From contig NZ_JABRWJ010000001.1 in assembly GCF_013266755.1 (NCBI RefSeq), forward strand, positions 682,001 through 746,000: a stretch of DNA of 64,000 nt. The letters run 5' to 3'. This DNA comes from Pseudaquabacterium terrae. GTDB taxonomy: Bacteria > Pseudomonadota > Gammaproteobacteria > Burkholderiales > Burkholderiaceae_C. Both the position numbers and the translations under genes were made by a program. Positions 18,224-28,886 of this stretch are shown piece by piece (the first letter of the stretch is position 1; every line of letters begins with the position of its first letter). The notes beneath the pieces are model-generated. The model was not told where the DNA came from. It did not search any database and worked only from the letters and a program-made list of their open reading frames with translations.

Positions 18224-19133
18224 TGCCGAAGCTCACCCCCGACACCCGGCGCGATGCGCTGATCCTCGTCGCCGCCACCGGCTGGCTGCTGGCACTGCCG
18301 GGCTACGCCAGCGAGTTCGTCACCTCGCTTGCCTTGAGCTGCCTGATGTACGCCGCGCTGGCGTCGAGCTGGTCGCTGTTCTGCGGCGCGACGCGCTACC
18401 TGTCGCTGGCCACCTCGGCCTTCTTCGGCATCGGCGCCTACGTCTGCGCGCTCGGCCTCGACACGCTGCCGTGGCCCGTGCTGATCGCCGCCGGCGCCGC
18501 GGCGGCCGCGCTCGTCGCCGCCATCATGGGCAGCGCGGTGCTGCACCTGCGCGGCACCTATTTCGCGGTGCTGACCTTCGGGATGACGGAGCTGATCCGC
18601 CATGCCGTCACCTACGGCGAGAAGCAGGTCGCCGGCACGGTCGGCCGCGTGCTGGCCAGCGTGCCGGAGCCGGGCACCGTCTACGTCACCGTGCTGCTGA
18701 TCGCGCTGACCGCGCTGCTGACGGCGATCGCCGTGCGCTCGAGTCGCTTCGGCCTGGCGCTGGCGGGCATCGGCGCCGACGAGCAGCGGGCGCAGACGCT
18801 GGGCGTCGATACGCGCCTGGTGAAGATCGCCGGCTTCGCACTGACCGCCGCTTTCGCCGGCGCCACCGGTGCGGCGATGGCGGTGCGCTGGACCTACATC
18901 GATCCGCACACCGTCTTCAACCCGTTCATCGGTTTCCAGACCGTGCTGATCGCGTTGATCGGCGGCGCATCGACCTTGTGGGGCCCGGTGATCGCAGCGG
19001 TGGTGTTCTCGCTGCTGGCCGAGGTGCTGCGGCTGCAGCTGCCGCAGCTGTACATGATGGTGCTGGGGGTGTTGTTGATCCTGTGCGTGCTGTACCTGCC
19101 GGGTGGCTTGGCTTCGTTGCGGTGGAGGGCCCG

Positions 19134-19137
<4 letters not shown>
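18220..19137 (+). CDS. ABC transporter permease, LivM type
   Basis: A 305-residue permease. LivM hallmarks include LATSAFFGIGAYVCA, the HLRGTYFAVLTFGMTELIR block and the C-terminal LIGGASTLWGPVIAAVVF. Two ATGs stand in tandem at 18220 and 18223; the first gives an ATGA overlap with the upstream stop. Its own stop overlaps the ATG of the first ATPase gene by four bases. The whole operon is therefore translationally coupled. Confidence 0.9.
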
Positions 19138-19867
<730 letters not shown>

Positions 19868-19868
<1 letters not shown>

Positions 19869-22090
19869 TGAAGACTGCCGACCTCCCGCTGGCCACCTCG
19901 ATGGCCGAACTGAAGATCGAAGGCCTCACAGCCGGTTACGGCGGCTTCGCGGTGCTGCGCGCGCTGTCGCTGCACGTGCGGCCGGGGCTGACCGTGATCC
20001 TCGGGCCGAACGGCGCCGGCAAGACCACCTTGCTGAAGGCGATCGCCGGCTTGCTGCCGCGCGAAGGACGCGTCCAGCTGGACGGCACCGAGCTGCCGCC
20101 GCTGCAGCCGGCGGAGAACGTGCGCCGCGGCCTCGCGCTGGTCGCCGAAGGGCGCCAGCTCTTTCCGCAGATGACGGTGATGGAAAACCTCGAGCTCGGC
20201 GGCTGGCTGCTGCCGAAGGCCGAACGGGCCACGCGCCTGGCGCAGGCGCTGCGCGACTTCCCGAAGCTGGCAGAACGTTCACGCCAGCTCGCCGGCACGA
20301 TGAGCGGCGGCGAGCAGCAGATGCTGGCCGTCGCGCGCGCCTTGATGTGCGCGCCGCGCCTGCTGATGCTCGACGAGCCCTCGCTCGGCCTCGCGCCGCG
20401 CATGGTCGACGAGCTGCTGGCGATCGTGCGGCGCATTGCCGACGCCGGCACCACCGTGCTGATGGTCGAGCAGAACGTGCGCAAGGCACTCGCCGTCGCC
20501 GACCGCGGCCACGTGCTCGAACGCGGCCGGCTCGTCGCCGGCGGGCCCGCGTCGCTGCTGGCGCGTTCGAGCGTCATCCGCCAGGCCTACCTCGGTGCCG
20601 CCGCGGCGCCGTCCTCATCCTCCCAGGAGCCCAAGATGTCCGATCTGTCGATGTTGATCAACGGCCTGGCCGTGCAGGCCGAAGGTGGCCGCTCGTTCGA
20701 GCGCCGCAATCCGCTCGACGGCAGCGTCGCGTCGCGCGCGCCGGCGGCGTCGACGGCCGATGCGCTGGCCGCCGTCGAAGCCGCGGCCGAGGCCTTCAAG
20801 AGCTGGAGCCAGACGGGGCCCGGCGAGCGCCGCGCGCTGCTGCTGAAGGCCGCTGCCGCGCTCGAAGCGAAAACACCGCAGTTCATCGAAGCCGTCGCCG
20901 CCGAGACCGGCGCGACCGCCATGTGGGCCGGCTTCAACGTGCACCTGGCCGCCGGCATGCTGCAGGAAGCCGCCGCGCTGACCACGCGCATCAGCGGCGA
21001 GGTGATCCCGAGCGACGTGCCGGGCTCGTTGGCGATGGGTGTGCGCCAGCCGGCCGGCGTCGTGCTCGGCATCGCGCCGTGGAACGCACCGATCATCCTC
21101 GGCGTGCGCGCCATCGCCGCGCCGCTGGCCTGCGGCAACACGGTGATCCTGAAAGGCAGCGAGAACTGCCCGCGCACGCATGGGCTGATCGCCGAGGCTT
21201 TTCAGGACGCCGGCTTCCCGCCCGGGGTGGTCAACTACCTGACCAATGCACCCGCCGACGCGGCCGCGCTGGTCGAGACCCTCGTCGCGCAACCGGCGGT
21301 GCGGCGCGTCAACTTCACCGGCTCGACGCGCATCGGCAAGCTGGTGGCGCTGACCTGCGCGAAGTACCTGAAGCCGGTGCTGCTGGAGCTCGGCGGCAAG
21401 GCGCCGCTGCTTGTGCTCGACGATGCCGACATCACCGATGCGGTCAACGCCGCGGCGTTCGGCTGCTTCGCGAACTCGGGCCAGATCTGCATGAGCACCG
21501 AACGGCTGATCGTCGATCAGAAGATCGCCGACGCCTTCGTCGACAAGTTCGTCGCCAAGGCCGGCGCGCTGCCGCTGGGCGATCCGCGCGGCAGCGATCC
21601 TGTCGTGCTGGGCAGCGTGATCGGCATGGCCACCGTCGAGCACTGCAATGCGCTGATCGACGACGCGTTGGCCAAGGGCGCGAAGCTGCTGTGCGGCGGC
21701 AAGGCGACCAGCACGCTGATGCCGGCGACCGTGCTCGACCGCGTGACGCGCGCCATGCGCATCTACCACGAGGAGACCTTCGGACCGGTCAAGTGCATCG
21801 TGCGCGTGGCCGACACCGAGGCCGCGATCGCCTGCGCCAACGACAACGACTACGGCCTCGCCGCCGCGGTGTTCGGCCGCGACATCGCACGCGCGATCAA
21901 CGTCGCGAAGCGCATCGAATCGGGCATCTGCCACGTCAACGCGCCGACCGTGCACGACGAGGCGCAGATGCCCTTCGGCGGCGTGAAGGGCTCGGGGCTC
22001 GGCCGCTTCGGCGGCGCGGCCGGCATCGCCGAATTCACCGACCTGCGCTGGATCACCGTGCAGACGACGCCGCGGCACTATCCGTTCTAG
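19868..22090 (+). CDS. LivF-type ATPase fused in frame to aromatic aldehyde dehydrogenase
   Basis: The frame runs 740 codons without a stop. Residues 1 to about 240 are a LivF ATPase (Walker A GPNGAGKTTLLKAIAG, signature MSGGEQQMLAVARAL, Walker B LLMLDEPSLGLAPRM). Residues about 241-256 form a linker, GAAAAPSSSSQEPK, and residue 257 begins a complete aldehyde dehydrogenase. I read the junction codon by codon and found no stop. An internal AGGAG and ATG at 20636 could also start the dehydrogenase separately. So the products may be a fusion, a free dehydrogenase, or both. LivF proteins usually end near residue 235-240, so a lost stop codon is the simple explanation. Confidence 0.8.
20636..22090 (+). 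CDS. Salicylaldehyde/vanillin-type aldehyde dehydrogenase (internal start within the LivF fusion frame)
   Basis: From the ATG at 20636, with AGGAG seven bases upstream, 484 residues give a normal-length NAD(P)-dependent aldehyde dehydrogenase. Motifs: GIAPWNAPIIL (cofactor site), [22 protein letters not shown] (general base) and catalytic cysteine in NSGQICMSTE. The style resembles salicylaldehyde and vanillin dehydrogenases (DoxF/NahF/Vdh group). Expected reaction: an aromatic aldehyde to its carboxylic acid. With an AraC regulator and an importer in the same unit, it probably handles an imported aromatic compound. The exact substrate is not decided by sequence. Confidence 0.85.
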   Translation: MSDLSMLINGLAVQAEGGRSFERRNPLDGSVASRAPAASTADALAAVEAAAEAFKSWSQTGPGERRALLLKAAAALEAKTPQFIEAVAAETGATAMWAGFNVHLAAGMLQEAAALTTRISGEVIPSDVPGSLAMGVRQPAGVVLGIAPWNAPIILGVRAIAAPLACGNTVILKGSENCPRTHGLIAEAFQDAGFPPGVVNYLTNAPADAAALVETLVAQPAVRRVNFTGSTRIGKLVALTCAKYLKPVLLELGGKAPLLVLDDADITDAVNAAAFGCFANSGQICMSTERLIVDQKIADAFVDKFVAKAGALPLGDPRGSDPVVLGSVIGMATVEHCNALIDDALAKGAKLLCGGKATSTLMPATVLDRVTRAMRIYHEETFGPVKCIVRVADTEAAIACANDNDYGLAAAVFGRDIARAINVAKRIESGICHVNAPTVHDEAQMPFGGVKGSGLGRFGGAAGIAEFTDLRWITVQTTPRHYPF

Positions 22091-22190
22091 CGGCCTGCCC
22101 GGCCCGGCTCCGGGCGAGCCCCTAGGCTCGCGACGAGGGCCCGCGCGTTAAGCTGCCAAGCCCCGTCTTGCAGTCCGGGGCGCAGGAGCG

Positions 22191-24149
22191 ATGTTGGCTG
22201 ATGACCCGCAGCGCCCGGCAACCGACGCCGAGCGCACGCTGAAGGAGCTGACGGCGATCGTCGACAACGCCGCCGTCGGCATCCTGTTCCTGCGCCGTCA
22301 GCGCATCGAGCGCTGCAACAGTCGCGCCGCCGAGATCTTCGGCTACGCGTCGGCGCAGGCCTTGACCGGCCTGCACGCCACGCAGCTGCATCCCGACGAG
22401 GAGAGCAACAACCGCATCCGCGCGCAGGCCGAGCCGCTGATGAGCGCCGGCCTGTCCTTCCACCACGACTGGCTGCTGCGCCGCGCCGACGGCACGCCGC
22501 TGTGGTGCAACGTCTACGGCCGGGCGATCGACCCGCAGCACCCGGAGGACGGCTCGGTGTGGATCGCCGAGGACATCAGCGGGCTGCGCAAGGTGCAGCG
22601 CGAGGTCGAGGCCATCATGCGCAATGCGCCGGTGGGCATCGGTTTCACCCGCGACCGCCTGATCGTGCGCTACAACGCGCGCTTTGCGGAGATGTTCGGC
22701 TTCGAGGGCGACGAGGCGATCGGGCTGCCGGCGCGCGTCACCTTCCTCAGCGACGAGCACTATGCCGAGGTCGGCCGCATCGCCGGCCCGCTGCTGGCCG
22801 CCGGCAAGCCCTTCCAGACCGAGCACTACATGCGCCGCAAGGACGGCTCGACCTTCTGGGTCAGCCAGATCGGCTACCTGCAGGATCCGGACGATCCGCC
22901 GGCCGGCACGATCTGGATCATGGAGGACCGCAGCGCGGCGCTCGAAGCCGAGCAGGCGATGCGTGCGGCGAAGGAGCATGCCGAGGGCGCGAACCGCGCG
23001 AAGAGCCGCTTCCTCGCCAACATGAGCCACGAGTTGCGCACGCCGCTGAACGCGGTGCTCGGCTTCGCGCAGCTGCTGCAGCTCGACGCTGCGCTGAGCG
23101 ACCGCCAGGGCGAGGCGCTCGATGCGATCCGCCAGAGCGGCGAGCACCTGCTGGCGCTGATCAACGACGTGCTCGACCTGTCGCGCGTCGAGGCCGGCAA
23201 GCTCGAGCTGCAGGCGCAGCCGATCGAGCTGCCGCAGTTCCTGCAGACGGTGCTCGACATCGTCGGCGTGCGCGCGCGCGGCAAGGGGCTGCAGATCGGC
23301 ATCGAGGCTGCGGCCGGCCTGCCGCGGCGCGTCGAAGGCGACGAGCACCGGCTGCGCCAGGTGCTGCTGAATCTGCTGGGCAACGCGGTGAAGTTCACGG
23401 CCCAGGGCGCGGTCGTGCTGCGCGCGCGCAGCACGCCGGTCGGCGCCGACCGCGTGCGCCTGTCGATCGAGGTGTCCGACTCCGGCCCCGGCATCGCGCC
23501 CGAGCAGCTCGAAGGCATCTTCCGCCCGTTCGAGCAGGCCGGCGACGCACTGCAGCGCGCCGGCGGCAGCGGCCTCGGGCTGGCGATCAGCCGCGAGCTG
23601 GCGCGCGCGATGGGCGGCGAGGTCAGCGTGCGCAGCACCCCGGGCGACGGCAGCACCTTCACGCTCGACATCACGCTGCCGCTGCTGGAGGCGGCCGCGT
23701 CGCTGCCGGTCGGCCGGCAGCACGTCAGCGGCTACGGCGGCCGGCGCCGCCGCGTGCTGGTGATCGACGACATCGCCGACAACCGCGCGCTGATCGTGCA
23801 GCTGCTGGGCCGGCTCGGCTTCGAGGTCTTCGAGGCCGCCGACGGCCAGGCCGGACTGGAATGCGCCGCCGAGCTGCGGCCCGACCTGGTGCTGATGGAC
23901 AACACGATGCCGGTGCTCGATGGCCTGAGCGCGACGCGCCGGCTGCGCCGCATGCCCGGCTTCGAGCGCACGCCGGTGATCTCGCTGTCGGCCAGCGCCT
24001 CGGCGGCCGACCAGCAGGCCAGCCTGCAGGCCGGCGCCGATGCCTTCCTCGCCAAGCCGGTGGTCTTCGACCTGCTGTTGCAGCAGGTCGGGCGGCTGCT
24101 GGGCCTGCGCTGGATCGGAAGCGACGCCGCGCCGCCGAGCGCGGACTGA
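22191..24149 (+). CDS. Hybrid sensor histidine kinase, PAS-PAS-HisKA-HATPase-REC
   Basis: A 652-residue protein without membrane segments, so a cytoplasmic sensor. Order: PAS 1 (about 18-135), PAS 2 (about 140-255), a dimerisation/phosphoacceptor helix with FLANMSHELRTPLNAVLG, the ATPase domain (N-box LRQVLLNLLGNAVKFT, G1 VSDSGPGIAPEQ, G2 GGSGLGLAIS), and a C-terminal receiver with LVIDD and the phosphoacceptor aspartate in LVLMDNTMPVLDG. Each catalytic element appears intact. No partner regulator is adjacent. The gene ends exactly where the convergent RND permease gene ends, with no spacer. Confidence 0.92.
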   Translation: MLADDPQRPATDAERTLKELTAIVDNAAVGILFLRRQRIERCNSRAAEIFGYASAQALTGLHATQLHPDEESNNRIRAQAEPLMSAGLSFHHDWLLRRADGTPLWCNVYGRAIDPQHPEDGSVWIAEDISGLRKVQREVEAIMRNAPVGIGFTRDRLIVRYNARFAEMFGFEGDEAIGLPARVTFLSDEHYAEVGRIAGPLLAAGKPFQTEHYMRRKDGSTFWVSQIGYLQDPDDPPAGTIWIMEDRSAALEAEQAMRAAKEHAEGANRAKSRFLANMSHELRTPLNAVLGFAQLLQLDAALSDRQGEALDAIRQSGEHLLALINDVLDLSRVEAGKLELQAQPIELPQFLQTVLDIVGVRARGKGLQIGIEAAAGLPRRVEGDEHRLRQVLLNLLGNAVKFTAQGAVVLRARSTPVGADRVRLSIEVSDSGPGIAPEQLEGIFRPFEQAGDALQRAGGSGLGLAISRELARAMGGEVSVRSTPGDGSTFTLDITLPLLEAAASLPVGRQHVSGYGGRRRRVLVIDDIADNRALIVQLLGRLGFEVFEAADGQAGLECAAELRPDLVLMDNTMPVLDGLSATRRLRRMPGFERTPVISLSASASAADQQASLQAGADAFLAKPVVFDLLLQQVGRLLGLRWIGSDAAPPSAD

Positions 24150-27100
24150 TCAGCCGGCCGCCGCCGCCGCGGCGGGCTGGGCGCCACGCGAGCGCCGGAT
24201 GCGCGCCATGAACCAGCCATGCACGTCGTCGACGAACGTGAAGACGACCGGGATCACCAGCAGGCTCAGGAAGGTCGACGTGATCAGCCCGCCGATCACG
24301 ACGATGGCCATCGGCGAGCGGAAGCTCGGATCGACGCCCCAGCCGAGCGCGATCGGCATCATGCCGGCGCCCATCGCGATCGTCGTCATGACGATCGGGC
24401 GCGCGCGCTTGCGGCATGCATCGAGCAGTGCGTCCCAGCGGTTCAGGCCATGGTCGCGGCGCGCGATCACGACGTAGTCGACGAGCAGGATCGAGTTCTT
24501 CGTGGCGATGCCCATCAGCATGATCAGCCCGATCATCGAGGGCATCGACAGCGGGCTGTGGGTGATGAACAGCGCCAGGAACGCGCCCGGCACCGACAGC
24601 ACCAGCGCGGCGAGGATGGTGATCGGCTGCACGAAGTCCTTGAACAGCAGCACCAGCACGATGTAGATGCACAGCACGCCGGCGCCCATCGCCATGCTGA
24701 AGCCCGCGAACAGGTCGCCCATCGCCTCGGCATCGCCGACCGAGGCGCGGCTGATGCCCGGCGGCAGCTGCTGCAGGCTCGGCAGCGCCAGCGCCTTGGC
24801 CTCGACTTCGCCGAGCCCCTGGCCGTTCAGCTCGATCTCGAAGTTGACGTTGCGCTGCCGGTCATAACGTTCGATCTGAGCGGGTCCGGCGTCGATCGCC
24901 AGCGTCGCGACGTTGCCGAGCATCACCGGCCCCTTCGCGCCCGGCACCGGCAGCCGCGCCAGCAGCTCGAGGTCCTGGCGCGCCTGCGCCGGCAGCCGCA
25001 CGACCACCGGCACCTGGCGCTGCGCCAGGTTCAGCTTCGCAAGACCCTGGTCGTAGTCGCCGGCGGTGGCGATGCGCAGCGCGTCGGCCAGGCCCGCCGA
25101 GGTGACGCCCAGGTCGGCCATGCGCGCGAAGTCGGGCCGCACGATCAGCTCGGGCCGCTGCAGGCTGGAGGTCGACGTGATGCTGCCGACGCCGGGAATC
25201 GTGCGCAGATCGCGCTCCACCTTCGCGGCATGCTCGGCGAGCGCGCGGCCATCGTCGCTGGCCAGCACCAGCACGTACTTCTCGGCCGAGCCGCCGAAGG
25301 CCACCTTCACGCGCACGCCCGGCAGCACCGTCAGCGCCTCGCGCAGCTGGGCCTCGATCTGCTGCTTCGACAGCCCCGGGCGATCCTTGCGCGGCGTCAG
25401 GTTCAGCGTCAGCGTGGCCTTGCGCACATCGGCCTGGCCGGGCGCGGCGAACGGGTCGGCGCCCGAGTTGCCGCCGCCGATCGCCGTGTAGACCTGCTTG
25501 ACCTGCGGGTTCTTGCGCAGGATCTGCAGCGCCGCTTCGGCGCTGGCGCCGGTCTGCTGGATCGTCGAGCCCGGCGGCAACGTGAGCGTGACCTGCGTCT
25601 GCGACAGGTCGTCCGGCGGGATGAACCCGGTCGGCAGCAGCGGCACCAGCGCGAACGAGCCGAAGAAGAACACCGCCGTGCCGAGCATCGTCCACCAGCG
25701 GTGGCGCACGCACCACGCGGCCCAGCGTTCGTAGATCTGCAGCCAGCGCGGCAGGCGGTCGGGCTTCGTCGGCGGCTTCAGCAGGTAGGCGGCCATCATC
25801 GGCGTCAACATCCGGGCGACGACCAGCGAGACGAACACCGCGATCGCCGCGGTCCAGCCGAACTGCACGAAGAAGCGGCCGACGATGCCGGTCATGAAGG
25901 CCGTCGGCAGGAACACCGCGATCAGCGTGAAGGTGGTGGCGATCACCGCCATGCCGATTTCGTCGGCCGCCTCCATCGCCGCCTGGTAAGGCGTCTTGCC
26001 CTGCGCCAGGTGGCGCATGATGTTCTCGATCTCGACGATCGCGTCGTCGACCAGGATACCGACCACCAGCGACAGCGAGATCAGCGTCACGCCGTTGAGC
26101 GTGAAGCCGAGCAGGTACATCGCCGCGAAGGTCGGGATCGCCGACAACGGCAGCGCCGCCGCGGCGACCAGCGTCGCGCGCCAGTTGCGCAGGAACAGCC
26201 ACACCACCAGCACGGCCAGCGCTGCGCCCTCGTACAACAGGATCATCGAGCCGTCGAAGTTCTCCTGCGCCGGGTCGACGAAGTTGAAGGCCTCGGTGAT
26301 CGTGATGTCCGGATGGCGCGCCTTCAGCGCCTCGAGCGCCGGCTTCACGCCGTCGGCGACCTCGATCTCGCCGGCCCCGCGCGAGCGCGAGATCTCGAAG
26401 CCGACCACCGGCTTGCCGTCGAGCAGCGCGGCCTGCCGGCGCTCGGCCACCGTGTCGGCGACCGTCGCCACCTGGTCGAGGCGAATGCGGCGGCCGTCGG
26501 ACAGCGGAATTTCCATGCGCGCCAGCTCCTCGGCCGACTGCACCGTTGCCAGCGTGCGCACCGATTGTTCGACGCCGCCGATGTCGGCGCGCCCGCCCGA
26601 GGCGTCCTGCTGCATCTGGCGCAGCTGGCGCGAGATGTCGCCGGCGGTGACGTTCAGCGCCAGCAGGCGCGCCGGGTCGAGCTCGATGCGCACCTCGCGG
26701 CTGACGCCGCCGACCCGCGCCACCGCGCCGACGCCGCGCACCGCGAGCAGCGTCTTGGTCACTTCGTTGTCGACGAACCAGGACAGCGCCTCGTCGTCCA
26801 TCTTCTTCGAGGCGACGGTGTAGGTCAGGATCGGCATGCCGGCCAGGTCGGCCTTGGCGATCACCGGATCGCGCAGGTCGGCGGGCATGTCCGAGCGCAC
26901 GCGCGAGACCGCCGAGCGCACGTCGTCGAGCGCTTCCTGCACCGGCTTCTCGAGCCGGAACTCGACGGTGATCGAGACGACGCCGTCGCCGACCATCGTG
27001 TACAGGTGCTTGACGCCCTGCACCGAGGCGACCGAGTTCTCGATCTTGCGCGCGACCTCGGTCTCGAGCTGCCCCGGCGCCGCGCCCGGCAGCGCCGCGG

Positions 27101-27287
27101 TGACGATCACCATCGGCAGGTCGATGTCGGGGAAGTTCTGCACCTTCATCGCCTTGAAGGCGATCAGGCCGGCGACGGTCAGCAGCAGGAACAGCAGCAC
27201 CGAGGGTATCGGGTTGCGGATCGACCAGGCGGAGACGTTGATGCCGCCGCTGACGCGCTCGGCGTGCGCGTGTTCGGCGTCGTTCAT
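24150..27287 (-). CDS. RND-family multidrug efflux permease (AcrB/HAE-1 type)
   Basis: A 1045-residue inner-membrane pump, the usual length for the family. The N-terminus shows a membrane helix and the NFPDIDLPMVIV porter start; the characteristic VGILVDDAIVEIENIMRH helix with the proton-relay Asp-Asp pair is present. A second half repeats the architecture (LIMLMGIATKNSILLVDYV). It is coupled by an ATGA overlap to the upstream membrane-fusion protein gene. No outer-membrane channel gene is nearby, so it would borrow a TolC-like protein. Substrates are unknown. Confidence 0.93.
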   Translation of the reverse strand: MNDAEHAHAERVSGGINVSAWSIRNPIPSVLLFLLLTVAGLIAFKAMKVQNFPDIDLPMVIVTAALPGAAPGQLETEVARKIENSVASVQGVKHLYTMVGDGVVSITVEFRLEKPVQEALDDVRSAVSRVRSDMPADLRDPVIAKADLAGMPILTYTVASKKMDDEALSWFVDNEVTKTLLAVRGVGAVARVGGVSREVRIELDPARLLALNVTAGDISRQLRQMQQDASGGRADIGGVEQSVRTLATVQSAEELARMEIPLSDGRRIRLDQVATVADTVAERRQAALLDGKPVVGFEISRSRGAGEIEVADGVKPALEALKARHPDITITEAFNFVDPAQENFDGSMILLYEGAALAVLVVWLFLRNWRATLVAAAALPLSAIPTFAAMYLLGFTLNGVTLISLSLVVGILVDDAIVEIENIMRHLAQGKTPYQAAMEAADEIGMAVIATTFTLIAVFLPTAFMTGIVGRFFVQFGWTAAIAVFVSLVVARMLTPMMAAYLLKPPTKPDRLPRWLQIYERWAAWCVRHRWWTMLGTAVFFFGSFALVPLLPTGFIPPDDLSQTQVTLTLPPGSTIQQTGASAEAALQILRKNPQVKQVYTAIGGGNSGADPFAAPGQADVRKATLTLNLTPRKDRPGLSKQQIEAQLREALTVLPGVRVKVAFGGSAEKYVLVLASDDGRALAEHAAKVERDLRTIPGVGSITSTSSLQRPELIVRPDFARMADLGVTSAGLADALRIATAGDYDQGLAKLNLAQRQVPVVVRLPAQARQDLELLARLPVPGAKGPVMLGNVATLAIDAGPAQIERYDRQRNVNFEIELNGQGLGEVEAKALALPSLQQLPPGISRASVGDAEAMGDLFAGFSMAMGAGVLCIYIVLVLLFKDFVQPITILAALVLSVPGAFLALFITHSPLSMPSMIGLIMLMGIATKNSILLVDYVVIARRDHGLNRWDALLDACRKRARPIVMTTIAMGAGMMPIALGWGVDPSFRSPMAIVVIGGLITSTFLSLLVIPVVFTFVDDVHGWFMARIRRSRGAQPAAAAAAG

Positions 27288-28384
27288 TGCACGACCTTCA
27301 CCAGATCCCCGTCAGCGAGGAAAGCACCGCCCGACGAGACGACGCGCGCTTCGGGTGTTATTCCGTTGGTGATCTCGATGCGGTCGCCGACACGCCGGCC
27401 GACCGCCACCTTGGTCAGTGCGACGCGGTTGTCGGGCCCCAGCCGGTGCACGTAGCTGAAGCCGTCGCGCAGCAGCACGGCGGTCTGCGGCAGCGTCAGC
27501 CCCGGCGCCGAGCCGAAGGCGAACTCGCCGCGCACGAACATGCCGGGCCGGGCATCGCTGCCCGGCGCCAGGTCGACGTAGACCAGGCCGTTGCGCGTCA
27601 ACGGATCGACCGTCGGCGCGACCATGCGCACGCTGCCCTTCAAGCTCTGGCCGCTGGGCGTCGTGACCAGCGCCGGCACGCCGGGCTTCAGACGCGCCAG
27701 GTCGCCGGCCGGCACCTCGGCGCGCCACTCGAGCCGCTCGCGCCGGATCAGCCGGAACAGTTCCTGCCCGGGCTGCGCCATCGCGCCCTCGGTCGCCAGC
27801 CGCGCCGAGATCACGCCGTCGTCGGGGGCGACGATGCGCGTCTGCGCCAGGCGCACCTCGTCGGCCTTGACGCGGGCCCGCAGCGCTTCGAGCCGCGCCT
27901 TCGCGGTCTGCTCGGCGGTCAGGATCTGCGTCGTCTGCTGCAGGCTCAGCACGCCGGTGGGCTGCAAGGCACGGGCGCGGTCGGCGTTGGCGGTCGCTTC
28001 GGCCAGAAGCGCCTCGGCTTCCTTCACGCTGGCGCGTGTCGCGGCGACCTCGGCCGTCAGCCAGTCGGTCGACAGCCGGGCGAGCAGTTGCCCGCGCTTG
28101 ACGCGCTCGCCGACCTGCACCAGCACCTCGACCAGCCGAAAGCCGGCGGCCGCCTCGACGCTGATCACCGCTTCCTGCCAGGCGCCGACCGTGCCGGCGG
28201 CAGCGAGCTTCAGCGGCCAGTCGCTGCGCTGCGGCGTGATCGCCTGCACCGTCAGCGCGGGCCGGCCCGGCGCCGAGGTGGCATTGGGCGACGGTGTCGC
28301 CGCGGCGGCCCCCTGGGCGACGGCAACGGGCGCCGCGAACAGCGCTGCCAGCAGGATGAGCAAGCGCCTCGAGTCATGGATCAT
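27284..28384 (-). CDS. RND efflux periplasmic adaptor (HlyD/AcrA-type membrane-fusion protein)
   Basis: A 366-residue adaptor. It has a signal peptide (MIHDSRRLLILLAALFAAPVAVAQ), a split lipoyl-like domain (VEAAAGFRLVEVLVQVGERVKRGQLLARL), an alpha-helical hairpin rich in Ala and Glu (about 95-165) and a beta-barrel region. There is no lipobox cysteine. The ATG at 28384 begins the signal peptide; a longer frame adds a non-signal extension. It bridges the RND pump to an outer-membrane channel. Confidence 0.9.
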   Translation of the reverse strand: MIHDSRRLLILLAALFAAPVAVAQGAAAATPSPNATSAPGRPALTVQAITPQRSDWPLKLAAAGTVGAWQEAVISVEAAAGFRLVEVLVQVGERVKRGQLLARLSTDWLTAEVAATRASVKEAEALLAEATANADRARALQPTGVLSLQQTTQILTAEQTAKARLEALRARVKADEVRLAQTRIVAPDDGVISARLATEGAMAQPGQELFRLIRRERLEWRAEVPAGDLARLKPGVPALVTTPSGQSLKGSVRMVAPTVDPLTRNGLVYVDLAPGSDARPGMFVRGEFAFGSAPGLTLPQTAVLLRDGFSYVHRLGPDNRVALTKVAVGRRVGDRIEITNGITPEARVVSSGGAFLADGDLVKVVQ

Positions 28385-28481
28385 GGTGTGCGTGGCTATC
28401 CGGGGAACCACGGATGTTGACACGAGTGCGCAGGACAATCCCGTTGGCGGCGCGGGGCCTCGGGCTTACCGCATGGCGCCG

Positions 28482-28497
28482 CTGATCTTTCATACAG
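28482..28497. promoter_or_regulatory. Possible LexA (SOS) box
   Basis: CTG-N10-CAG is seen, with a near-ideal right half (ATACAGTA) and a weaker left half (CTGAT). It lies 59 bases before the CxxC protein gene, which is followed by a UvrD-like helicase. The same bases include TACAGT, which could instead be a -10 box. Confidence 0.35.
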
Positions 28498-28556
28498 TAT
28501 CCTTGCGGGTTCGCGTGGCTTCGCTACGCTTAAGCGCTCTCCAGGAGGATTTGCCG

Positions 28557-28826
28557 ATGGCCAAAGATGAGGTCAAGACCCGGATCGAGCCGGATGGTCT
28601 GCGCTACAAGAGCAAGGCCCCGGGTTCGCCCTTCGCGCCAGCGGGCGCATTCGGCGGCTCGACGATGTCGTGCTTTCTGTGTGGCGTGCACCGCCCGCGC
28701 GCGATGCTGAAGATGCGCAAGCTGCTCGGCCGCTCGCAGACGGTGTGCGATCCGTCGTGCAAGGCCGTGTCGGCACAGTCGAGCACGCCCGCCGTGGCGC
28801 CGACGACCGCATCGTCGGACACCTGA
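28557..28826 (+). CDS. Small conserved-type protein with paired cysteines (possible zinc ribbon)
   Basis: An 89-residue hydrophilic protein, well started: AGGAGGA lies eight bases before the ATG. The core reads MSCFLCGVHRPRAML and then TVCDPSCKA, giving C-x2-C and C-x3-C pairs about 25 residues apart, which could bind zinc or iron. The rest is basic, with a Ser/Thr/Pro-rich tail. It stands 60 bases before the helicase gene on the same strand and may be co-transcribed with it. I do not recognise a named family; a role in DNA or RNA binding is only a guess. Confidence 0.7.
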   Translation: MAKDEVKTRIEPDGLRYKSKAPGSPFAPAGAFGGSTMSCFLCGVHRPRAMLKMRKLLGRSQTVCDPSCKAVSAQSSTPAVAPTTASSDT

Positions 28827-28886
28827 CCCGCGCGACGCTCCGCTTCAACGTTCCCTGATCGCGCCGCCGGCGCCGGTGAGTTTCCA

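Noticed and set aside
22115-22130. CGAGCC-CCTA-GGCTCG hairpin after the LivF-dehydrogenase frame as a terminator
   Set aside because: Short stem and no T-tract; it could help end transcription but cannot be supported from sequence alone.
24219-27455. A 1078-codon open frame antisense to the RND permease gene
   Set aside because: It is the mirror of a well-supported gene, with His/Arg/Gln/Ala-biased composition typical of antisense frames in GC-rich DNA and no recognisable domain.
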